From: an uncultured Bacilli bacterium
Lineage (GTDB): Bacteria > Bacillota_I > Bacilli_A > RF39 > UBA660
Length of the DNA: 7,188 nt
Assembly: GCA_947627405.1 (NCBI GenBank)
Contig: CANQVY010000063.1
Coordinates: 1 to 7,188, forward strand
Direction of reading: 5' to 3'
Shown here: in pieces, positions 1-5,786 of the stretch
Position numbering within the stretch: position 1 is the stretch's first letter
Layout: the number at the start of each line of letters is the position of its first letter
Translations under genes and position numbers: made by a program
Notes under the pieces: generated by a model
Database searches by the model: none
Told to the model about the DNA's origin: nothing
The model's input: the letters and a program-made list of their open reading frames with translations, nothing else

Positions 1-56
1 TAAGGCGTGGGACTGCAACTCCCTGATCGTTGGTTCAAATCCGACTAGGCCCTCCA
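1..56 (+). tRNA. tRNA-Cys (anticodon GCA), 5' end outside window
   Basis: The 3' two-thirds of a tRNA is visible, starting in the D-loop. The anticodon loop is 13-19 with anticodon GCA at 15-17, which reads UGC/UGU (Cys). The anticodon stem pairs 9-12 with 20-23, and its outermost pair (8/24) is a U-U mismatch. The T arm is 29-33/41-45 with loop TTCAAAT (34-40). The acceptor 3' strand TAGGCCC is at 46-52, followed by the discriminator U at 53 and an encoded CCA at 54-56. U73 is the hallmark discriminator of tRNA-Cys and supports the call. The 5' acceptor strand, expected to be GGGCCTA, lies outside the window. Confidence 0.95.
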
Positions 57-66
57 TTGAGGAATC

Positions 67-85
67 TGTTCGAACTTTTCGGACA
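67..85 (+). other. hairpin downstream of tRNA-Cys
   Basis: TGTTCGAA (67-74) pairs with TTCGGACA (78-85) with one G-U pair and a 3-base loop. It has no U-run of its own and sits between the tRNA 3' end and the terminator at 102-126. It may help 3' processing or simply be part of the transcript tail; its function is inferred only. Confidence 0.4.
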
Positions 86-101
86 TTGATATATTGAAAA
101 G

Positions 102-126
102 CCAATCGAACGATTGGTATTTTTTT
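102..126 (+). terminator. intrinsic terminator of the tRNA transcript
   Basis: CCAATC (102-107) pairs with GATTGG (112-117) across a GAAC loop. It is followed by a U-rich run (118-126, one A interrupting). It lies about 45 bases after the tRNA CCA end, as expected for the end of a tRNA transcript. Confidence 0.8.
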
Positions 127-320
127 ATACTAATAGGATTATTTTGATATACTTGTCAAAATCCCTAAGAGGTTAAATATTTTGTCATAGCCATAAATTC
201 TTTCTAGTTAAAATTTTGTTTATAAATTACATATTAACAGATTTATCGCTTTATTTGTATATTTGAGATTTCACATCAATTGTAACACTACAATTTTCAA
301 AAACAATCCGATGAGTTCTG
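127..320. other. non-coding AT-rich spacer between tRNA and aspS promoter
   Basis: No credible reading frame with a ribosome binding site is seen on either strand. The only structured element noticed is the inverted repeat at 278-295, listed separately. Confidence 0.6.
278..295. repeat. inverted repeat AATTGTA-N4-TACAATT
   Basis: AATTGTA (278-284) and TACAATT (289-295) are perfect reverse complements around ACAC. The repeat contains ATTGTAAC (279-286), a motif that recurs at 2347-2354 (reverse complement at 2333-2340) and at 4670-4677. It lies 26 bases upstream of the -35 box of the aspS promoter, so an operator role is possible but unproven. Confidence 0.5.
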
Positions 321-348
321 TTGACAAAAAATAAATATGGATTATAAT
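321..348 (+). promoter_or_regulatory. sigma-A type promoter for the aspS T-box transcript
   Basis: A perfect -35 TTGACA (321-326) and a perfect -10 TATAAT (343-348) are separated by 16 bp. The predicted transcription start is near 355, just before the base of T-box Stem I. Consensus quality suggests strong basal initiation, with control left to the T-box downstream. Confidence 0.9.
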
Positions 349-354
349 TAAAAT

Positions 355-550
355 AGAGTTATTTGATTGAAGGAGTAATTATATAAAGCTATAAAGAGAG
401 CTGATGTTTGGTGGAAATCAGTTAGTAAAATATAATGAAGACATCAATAAAAGAATAACGTATATCTGCGTTAAAGATTTGAGATAACAAATGTTATAAA
501 ATAGGGTGGTACCACGAATTTGTTTCGTCCCTATGTTATAGCATTTTTTT
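355..550 (+). promoter_or_regulatory. T-box leader, Asp specifier, controlling aspS
   Basis: A complete tRNA-sensing attenuator. Stem I base: TTATTTGAT (359-367) pairs with ATCAATAA (443-450) with one bulged base. The specifier loop has AGTA (374-377) opposite GAA then the GAC specifier (440-442), which reads Asp and matches the downstream gene. The apical part has the AGAG bulge (397-400) and a stem CTGAT/ATCAG (401-405/417-421) closing a GGTGGAA-type loop. Stem III is probably TAACG/CGTTA (456-460/469-473). The conserved T-box AGGGTGGTACCACG is at 503-516, with TGGT (507-510) able to bind the tRNA acceptor end. The competing terminator is listed separately. In this family uncharged tRNA stabilises the antiterminator, so aspS rises when charged tRNA-Asp is scarce. 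Confidence 0.95.
491..550 (+). terminator. T-box regulated terminator
   Basis: A long stem is built from ATGTTATAA (491-499) with TTATAGCAT (536-544), ATAGGG (501-506) with CCCTAT (529-534), and ACGAA (514-518) with TTCGT (524-528). TGGTACC (507-513) bulges on the 5' side. Seven U follow (544-550). The T-box bases are sequestered in this stem, so it is mutually exclusive with tRNA binding. Confidence 0.9.
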
Positions 551-567
551 ATATAAGGAGGTAGAAC

Positions 568-2313
568 ATGAAAAAAATAAAAAATGCAGAAATTTCTATT
601 AAAAACATTGGAGAAGAAGTTGAACTTTATGGTTGGGTTTTTAAAAGTAGAAATCTTGGAGGATTAATTTTTATTGATTTACGAGATCGAAGTGGAATTA
701 TTCAACTTGTTTTTGATCCGGATTTTAAAGAATATGAACAAGCGTCAAATTTAAAAAGCGAGTATGTTATTCAAATAAAAGGGATTGTTCGTAAAAGAGA
801 AACTATAAATCCAAATTTAAAAACAGGAGAGGTTGAAGTATTTGTTCATGAGCTTACTTTATTAAATAAATCGAAAGAAATTCCTTTCTTACTTACGGAA
901 GATACCACAGCATTAGAAGATACAAGATTAAAATATAGATATTTGGACTTAAGAAGAAAAAGCCTTTCGGATAAATTGATTGTTCGTCATAAGATTATGA
1001 TGACGGCAAGAAAATACTTCGATCAAAATGATTTTATTGAAGTAGAAACTCCTATTTTATGTAAATCTACACCAGAAGGGGCCAGAGATTATTTAGTTCC
1101 TTCTCGTATCAATAAAGGATCCTTTTATGCCCTTCCTCAATCTCCTCAAATTTTTAAACAATTATTAATGATTGGTGGAGTAGAAAAGTACTTTCAAATT
1201 GCCAAATGTTTTCGAGATGAAGATTTAAGAGCTGATCGTCAACCAGAGTTTACGCAAATTGATATGGAAATGAGTTTTGTGGATGAAGAAGATATCATGC
1301 AAATAACCGAAGGATTGTTACAAGCTATTTTTAAGGAAGTCAAAAATATTGATCTTTCCTTACCTCTTATGAAAATGAAATATGATGATGCAATTCGTGA
1401 TTATGGATCAGATAAACCAGATTTACGTTTTGGTATGAAAATTCATGATCTTACGGATATATTTCAAGATACAGAATTTGTGGTTTTTAAAAATGTAATT
1501 TTAAATCATGGGGTTATTAATTGTTTAGTTGTTGAAAATCAGGCTGATCGATATTCTAGAAAAGATTTAGATCATTTAACAGAATATGTAAAAAATTACA
1601 AGGCCAAAGGACTAGCTTATTTAAAAATTGGAGAGGAAATTACGGGATCTATTGCAAAAGTTATTCAAGAAAAGGAAATAAAAGCCTTAAAAGAAAAATT
1701 AAATCTAAAAAACAATGATTTAGTTTTAATCGTTGCGGATTCTTATAAGATTACTAAAACTGCACTTGGTGCTTTGCGATTAAAACTTGGAAATGATCTT
1801 GATTTGATTTCTAAAGAGGAATATAAATTATTATGGGTTACAGATTTTCCTTCTTTTGAATATTCAGAGGAGGAACAAAGATATGTGTCTTGTCATCATC
1901 CGTTTACTATGCCAAAGGATGAGGATGTAGATAAGTTATTAACGGATAAGGCACATTGTTATTCGAAAGCTTATGATCTTGTAATCAATGGTTATGAAGC
2001 AGGGGGAGGAAGCATTCGTATTCATGATGAAAAAGTACAAGAAAAAATGTTTCAGGCATTAGAATTAACGGAAGAACAAGTCAATGAAAAATTTGGTTTC
2101 TTTGTTGAAGCTTTAAAGTATGGATCTCCACCTCATGGAGGATTGGCTTTTGGTTTAGATCGACTTACAATGTTACTTACCAATACCGATAATATTAAAG
2201 ATGTTATTGCTTTTCCTAAAACATCCTCTGCATCCGATTTAATGAGTGAATGCCCAAGTAGAGTGGATAAAAGTCAATTGGAAGAATTATCATTAGACAT
2301 AAAAGAAAAATAA
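568..2313 (+). CDS. aspS: aspartyl-tRNA synthetase (AspRS)
   Basis: Cytoplasmic class IIb synthetase that joins Asp to tRNA-Asp using ATP. At 581 residues it is close to the usual bacterial length of about 590. The N-terminal OB-fold anticodon-binding domain covers about 1-105 (GWVFKSRNLGGLIFIDLRDR). The class II core has motif 1 around 156-164 (FIEVETPIL, invariant Pro162), motif 2 at 215-236 (FRDEDLRADRQPEF, Arg216) and motif 3 at 525-533 (GLAFGLDRL, Arg532). The bacterial insertion (GAD) domain lies at about 285-420. Leu30 follows the pattern of tRNA-Asp-specific enzymes such as E. coli's, rather than the His of relaxed AspRSs, so a discriminating enzyme is inferred. The start is fixed by AAGGAGGT at 555-562, five bases before ATG. 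The T-box leader with a GAC specifier confirms the identity independently. No hisS neighbour is seen, unlike the hisS-aspS pair of many Firmicutes. No clear terminator follows, so read-through into the next gene is possible. Confidence 0.98.
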   Translation: MKKIKNAEISIKNIGEEVELYGWVFKSRNLGGLIFIDLRDRSGIIQLVFDPDFKEYEQASNLKSEYVIQIKGIVRKRETINPNLKTGEVEVFVHELTLLNKSKEIPFLLTEDTTALEDTRLKYRYLDLRRKSLSDKLIVRHKIMMTARKYFDQNDFIEVETPILCKSTPEGARDYLVPSRINKGSFYALPQSPQIFKQLLMIGGVEKYFQIAKCFRDEDLRADRQPEFTQIDMEMSFVDEEDIMQITEGLLQAIFKEVKNIDLSLPLMKMKYDDAIRDYGSDKPDLRFGMKIHDLTDIFQDTEFVVFKNVILNHGVINCLVVENQADRYSRKDLDHLTEYVKNYKAKGLAYLKIGEEITGSIAKVIQEKEIKALKEKLNLKNNDLVLIVADSYKITKTALGALRLKLGNDLDLISKEEYKLLWVTDFPSFEYSEEEQRYVSCHHPFTMPKDEDVDKLLTDKAHCYSKAYDLVINGYEAGGGSIRIHDEKVQEKMFQALELTEEQVNEKFGFFVEALKYGSPPHGGLAFGLDRLTMLLTNTDNIKDVIAFPKTSSASDLMSECPSRVDKSQLEELSLDIKEK

Positions 2314-2332
2314 AAAAAGTTAATAAAAAAAA

Positions 2333-2354
2333 GTTACAATTAATATATTGTAAC
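2333..2354. repeat. perfect palindrome ahead of the DUF3298-like gene; possible operator or SD-adjacent hairpin
   Basis: GTTACAAT (2333-2340) and ATTGTAAC (2347-2354) are perfect reverse complements around TAATAT. On the + strand no U-run follows, so it is not an aspS terminator. Instead it abuts the SD AGGTGA (2355-2360) of the next gene. The loop TAATAT, or TATATT at 2344-2349, could act as a weak -10, which would make this an operator over a promoter, but the -35 region is poor. On the - strand the hairpin is followed by eight T, so it could stop antisense transcription entering aspS. The same half-site recurs at 279-286 and 4670-4677. Confidence 0.6.
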
Positions 2355-2365
2355 AGGTGATAACG

Positions 2366-3139
2366 ATGAAAAAAGAAAGGTTAATCAATATAATAGCTAT
2401 TCTATTATTTGCGTTCTTTTCTTTTTTTTCGTTTTTTTCTTATAAAATGCTTTTAATAAAACAAAAACAAATGGATAATTATCAATGCCAACAAAAGAAA
2501 AAAAAGATCAATGAAATGACAATCACATTAAATCCTAAAAAAACAGTTTTATATAATAAGAAAAATCATATTCGATTCAATTATTTCTATTATGAAACAA
2601 ATATTATTATTCCAGGAAATGATATGGCTAGTACTCATATGCAAAAAAAGTTAAAAGAGGAAACCCTTTTAGATCATGATGTTTTAAAAGAATTAGAACC
2701 TTTACAACTAACTGATAAAGAATATATTCTTGAACATGATATAGAAATTCTTTATTCCAATAATAAAATTATTTCTTTTGCTTATCATTTACTTGGAACT
2801 ATAGAGAATAAATCGATGAATGAATTGAAAGTTTTTTCATTAAATCGACATACAGGCATAAAATTAAAATATAAAGATATTAGTTTAAATGAAAAATATA
2901 TGAAATATAGGATAAAAAATACAATAATTAGAGAAATCAAGCAAAACTATCAGGAGCAGAAAAATTTTTCAAAGTCTGCTTTACAAAATGAAATCGATAA
3001 AGAAAATTTTTATTTAGGAGAAGATGATCTAACAGTTGTTGTGAATCGTTGTCTTTTTTTAGATTGTCATTATGGGAATTTATTTATAAAAATTCCATAT
3101 AAAAATCTTAAGGATTTATTAAAAGATCAATATGATTGA
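2366..3139 (+). CDS. membrane-anchored protein with DUF3298/RsiV-like C-terminal domain
   Basis: 257 residues from ATG 2366, chosen because AGGTGA (2355-2360) lies five bases upstream; the in-frame GTG at 2357 overlaps that SD and is rejected. Basic N-terminus, then one Phe-rich membrane segment (about 7-27), so the rest is probably outside the cell. The C-terminal half fits the DUF3298 pattern by eye. A strand pair around 134-170 ends in a 'vfsLNrhTGikLkykDIs' stretch, and 215-252 reads FYLGEDDLTVVVN...G-N-LFIKIPYKNLKDLL, like the family's closing 'fyl.ddgl..y.n......G...ikIPY..lk..l'. In RsiV and PdaC this domain type sits outside the membrane and senses or acts on lysozyme or peptidoglycan. 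The usual 'GGAH'-like segment is not obvious here, and I see no sigma-binding N-terminal region, so an RsiV function is not claimed. The gene is Lys/Ile-rich, with Cys229 and Cys234 close together. It ends 11 bases before the next gene, suggesting an operon. Confidence 0.65.
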   Translation: MKKERLINIIAILLFAFFSFFSFFSYKMLLIKQKQMDNYQCQQKKKKINEMTITLNPKKTVLYNKKNHIRFNYFYYETNIIIPGNDMASTHMQKKLKEETLLDHDVLKELEPLQLTDKEYILEHDIEILYSNNKIISFAYHLLGTIENKSMNELKVFSLNRHTGIKLKYKDISLNEKYMKYRIKNTIIREIKQNYQEQKNFSKSALQNEIDKENFYLGEDDLTVVVNRCLFLDCHYGNLFIKIPYKNLKDLLKDQYD

Positions 3140-3150
3140 AAGAGGGGTTT

Positions 3151-4689
3151 ATGAAAAAAATAAATAAAATCAATAGAAATCAAATTTTTTTAATGTTTCT
3201 GTTTTTTCTTTTGATGTGTTATTATCATTTTTTTATTTGGAATCAATCATTTAATCTTATTCTTTCTTTTTTAGGGATAATGATAACTCTTTGGATTGTA
3301 CAAAAGGATAAAAAATATGGAGTCGATTTAAAAATTAATAAAATTTTATTTTTTCTTATCCAAATTTCTTTTCTTTTCTTTTTCTTTTTTCTCTTTTATC
3401 ATATTTTTGTATTAAAAAATGGTTTTAATATGGAGAATGTCTTATCATTGTTTTTATCTATTTTTCCTCTTTTTTTAAAGCCATTGGTGTCTATATCTCT
3501 TTATATAAAATTTTATCAATTAAAAAAGAAATACGCTATAGAGGATCTTTCTTTATTGTATACTATTTTCAACAGTAAAAGATGTATTGTTCGAAAAGAA
3601 GATTTATATAAGGAAAAACTTTATATTCAAAATATCTTTGCAAATCATAGATTTGAAAAGTGTTTAAATCATAGTTTGAAACAAGGAATTTTATTTTTTC
3701 ATCAGTCGAAAATAGATAAAAAATTAATAAAAAGTTTCGACCTTGATAAAGTAAAAACTTCAGTTTCTCATTTTAATAAAATTTATAGGAAAGGGGAAGT
3801 TTCTTCTTTACTATCCTCTTGTCAATATTATGTAAAAAATAAGAAAAGATATAAACTGAATTCAAGGTCTTATCAGTATATTGTTCAGTGTTATCAAAAA
3901 GCAAAAGAATCTTCCGATCAAGTGATTGGGTATGCTTATCGTAAAAAGAATTCTAAGGAAAATATTTTCGTGGGATTTATTGGATTTACTTATGAATTAA
4001 AAGAAGAATGGTCTTTATTAAAAAAATATATGATCGTGGCGAATAAAAAACAAGATTCTATGGATTTTCAAATAAAAGATTTACTTTATTATCAACCAAA
4101 TTTACAAAAAGTTGTAGATTTCATTATAGAAATTAAGAAACAATCTCGAATTTTAAAAACCGCAATCGATTCTTATCTTTCTAATAAAATCATTCTTTGC
4201 TTTATTGTTTTTCTTTCTTTATTTACAACAACCAATTTAATTCCTATTCATAGTTTGTTATACTTAGAATTTGTTGGGAATAGTTTTTTGTTTTTAAGTT
4301 ATTTTTTTCTTTTTCATGAATCAATTTCCATTCGGCCAAGATATTTTTTATTTTCGATAATCAGTAAATCTCTTTTTCATACTTTCATATTTGTTGGTAT
4401 TTATCCTTATGTTCCTATTACACTCATTCAGTCTATATTTTTCTTTACTTTGCTTTTGGAACAGTTTTTTAGTTTATATCATTTATTATTTATTTCATAT
4501 AAACACTTTTTTAAGAATTTATATGTCAATCTTTCTTTTTTCTTCTTTATAGGATTGCTTTTATTTTTATATAAAATGAAATTTATTGTATTGTCTTGGT
4601 GGGCTTTTGTTTTCCTTATCAGTGCCAACATTGCTCTTTACTTATTTTTAAGTCTATGTCATAAAAATAATTGTAACAAAACTTTATAA
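3151..4689 (+). CDS. degenerate P-type (P2 cation) ATPase-like membrane protein, catalytically dead
   Basis: 512 residues from ATG 3151, which has GAGGGG at 3142-3147; the in-frame TTG at 3136 has no SD. Read by eye it follows a P2-type cation ATPase in order. M1-M2 span about 11-50. M3 spans about 65-90. M4 at 101-120 reads SIFPLFLKPLVSISLYIKF, where the family has 'a-a-IPEGLP-vvtisLalg', followed by a KKYAIEDL stretch like 'kknaivRkL'. The phosphorylation-loop position at 142-156 has Val147 instead of the catalytic Asp. A reduced N-domain follows, with RKGEVSSLLSSCQYY (about 213-227) like 'vKGApe-iL--C' and QVIGYAYRK. Then comes FVGFIGFTYELKEE, like 'f-Glvg-iDPpReE'. M5-M6 contain IPIHSLLYLEFVGNS, like 'LTPiqlLWvNLvtDs', and M7-M10 run to the end. 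Normal relatives have about 870-900 residues. The actuator domain (TGES) and the TGD and GDGxND parts are absent. Ion pumping is therefore very unlikely; a regulatory, scaffold or sensor role is inference. The alternative is an unrelated polytopic protein. Confidence 0.7.
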   Translation: MKKINKINRNQIFLMFLFFLLMCYYHFFIWNQSFNLILSFLGIMITLWIVQKDKKYGVDLKINKILFFLIQISFLFFFFFLFYHIFVLKNGFNMENVLSLFLSIFPLFLKPLVSISLYIKFYQLKKKYAIEDLSLLYTIFNSKRCIVRKEDLYKEKLYIQNIFANHRFEKCLNHSLKQGILFFHQSKIDKKLIKSFDLDKVKTSVSHFNKIYRKGEVSSLLSSCQYYVKNKKRYKLNSRSYQYIVQCYQKAKESSDQVIGYAYRKKNSKENIFVGFIGFTYELKEEWSLLKKYMIVANKKQDSMDFQIKDLLYYQPNLQKVVDFIIEIKKQSRILKTAIDSYLSNKIILCFIVFLSLFTTTNLIPIHSLLYLEFVGNSFLFLSYFFLFHESISIRPRYFLFSIISKSLFHTFIFVGIYPYVPITLIQSIFFFTLLLEQFFSLYHLLFISYKHFFKNLYVNLSFFFFIGLLLFLYKMKFIVLSWWAFVFLISANIALYLFLSLCHKNNCNKTL

Positions 4690-4692
4690 ATG

Positions 4693-4701
4693 TGTTATAA
4701 T
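4693..4701 (+). promoter_or_regulatory. extended -10 promoter for the metallopeptidase-like gene
   Basis: TGTTATAAT (4693-4701) is a perfect -10 with the extended TG element. The -35 region is weak: TTGTAA (4671-4676) at 19 bp, which an extended -10 can tolerate. The predicted start near 4708 gives a leader of about 15 bases, just before the SD TGAGG. The -35 area contains ATTGTAAC (4670-4677), the motif also found at 279 and 2347, and lies inside the last codons of the upstream gene. Confidence 0.55.
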
Positions 4702-4722
4702 ATCTGTTATTGAGGCATGTAT

Positions 4723-5763
4723 ATGAAACAAAGTAAAGAAGAAAAAAATAAAAAATTATTATTGTCCATTTTGAGCTCTAGTATGGCTTTTTATTTGATT
4801 GTTGCGAATTTACTATCTTTTAAAGGTGAAATTAAATTACAAATGGCAAAAAAAGAATATCCAAATCAGTTAGATGATTATAGTACTTTTGATGATTTAA
4901 CAGAGAAGGAGCAATATGTTTTTGAACAGTTGGCTGTTGATTTAGAAAATGTAATGGATGATCATGAGTATAGTTTAAAAGATAAAGGGTCTATAGATGA
5001 TTATTATTTATTAACGGCAATTTATGAAAATAAAAATTTCAATGATTATGAAAGAGAAAATTTATATAAAGTTTATGAAGTCATTAAAGACAATAAATAT
5101 ATAGATAAGCAAGAAGTATATGCGCGTTTAAGAACGGTTATGGTTAAAAGAGAAAATCATAAGAAAGAAGATAGAAGAGATAAATTGTTTACTCATGAAG
5201 ATGTCTGGGTACTCGCTTCTTATCGATTTAATTTAAATCAACTTGTTTTTTATGATTACGAAAATCTTGCTGATTCAACTATTTTACATGAGCTTATGCA
5301 TATTCTTTTTCCTTGTAATTACTTATCAAAAAGTTTTAGTGAAGGTTTTGCTGAACTTTTAACTTTGGAATATTTTCCTGATGAAGCACAAGCTGGCGCA
5401 GAAACGTGTTACTTTCAAGAAATTGCCTATGTTAAACTATTATGTGAAATTATTGGGAGTGATAAAGTATTGCAAATTGCTTCTTTAAATGATTCTGAAT
5501 TATTAGAAGAAGAACTTTCCCAACAATTTTGTGATAAAAAGGCAGTAAAAAGATGGATGCATGTTGAACAGTTGAATGAAGATAATTTAACAAATTATTT
5601 ATCGGATTTAGTACAAGTTGTTCAAAAAAATAATTATTCTGATCAAAAGTCACAAAAGATTTTAAAACTTTATTACCAACTTTTATTTGGAGAAGAAAAT
5701 AATAACGAGGATCGATATTTCAATATAGAATCTACTAAATCAAAAGTGAAGGTTTTTAATTAG
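4723..5763 (+). CDS. membrane-anchored HExxH zinc metallopeptidase-like protein
   Basis: 346 residues. ATG 4723 is chosen over ATG 4717 because TGAGG (4711-4715) is seven bases from the former and only one from the latter. A Lys-rich N-terminus precedes one membrane segment (about 12-32), so the body is predicted outside the membrane. Residues 45-150 are charged and mainly helical. The zinc motif is HELMH (189-193, in TILHELMHILF), and SEGFAELLTLEYF follows, with Glu207 as the probable third ligand. HExxH followed about 14 residues later by EG-x-A-E is the pattern of gluzincins of the peptidase-MA-like type. The C-terminal third is helical and Glu/Gln/Asn-rich, with no family I recognise. Substrate unknown. 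It follows the P-type-ATPase-like gene by 33 bases and may be co-transcribed, but it also has its own promoter. It is separated from the convergent flippase gene by a shared terminator. Confidence 0.7.
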   Translation: MKQSKEEKNKKLLLSILSSSMAFYLIVANLLSFKGEIKLQMAKKEYPNQLDDYSTFDDLTEKEQYVFEQLAVDLENVMDDHEYSLKDKGSIDDYYLLTAIYENKNFNDYERENLYKVYEVIKDNKYIDKQEVYARLRTVMVKRENHKKEDRRDKLFTHEDVWVLASYRFNLNQLVFYDYENLADSTILHELMHILFPCNYLSKSFSEGFAELLTLEYFPDEAQAGAETCYFQEIAYVKLLCEIIGSDKVLQIASLNDSELLEEELSQQFCDKKAVKRWMHVEQLNEDNLTNYLSDLVQVVQKNNYSDQKSQKILKLYYQLLFGEENNNEDRYFNIESTKSKVKVFN

Positions 5764-5786
5764 ATAAAAACTCTTTCACTTTTTTT
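5742..5786. terminator. bidirectional terminator embedded in two convergent gene ends
   Basis: AAAAGTGAA (5742-5750) pairs with TTCACTTTT (5775-5783). Inside it GTTTTT (5752-5757) pairs with AAAAAC (5766-5771) around an AATTAGAT loop that holds both stop codons. The U-run on the + strand is 5780-5786; on the - strand a shorter run of four U follows. It serves the metallopeptidase-like gene (+) and the flippase gene (-). Confidence 0.85.

Noticed and set aside
568..2313. Possible AsnRS or nondiscriminating AspRS identity
   Set aside because: The bacterial-type GAD insertion, the Asp GAC specifier in the leader and Leu30 all point to a standard bacterial AspRS.
2357..2365. GTG start adding three residues to the DUF3298-like protein
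   Set aside because: The GTG is part of the AGGTGA SD that serves the ATG at 2366.
3136..3150. TTG start adding five residues to the P-type-ATPase-like protein
   Set aside because: No SD precedes it and it overlaps the upstream stop; the ATG at 3151 has GAGGGG at good spacing.
4693..4710. Direct repeat TGTTAT-N6-TGTTAT as a WalR (YycF) site
   Set aside because: WalR sites have two TGTWAH hexamers spaced by five bases; here the spacing is six, and the first hexamer is simply the extended -10.
5450..5653. 67-codon open frame on the - strand inside the metallopeptidase-like gene
   Set aside because: It lies wholly within a well-supported + strand gene, has no SD and shows no recognisable protein pattern.
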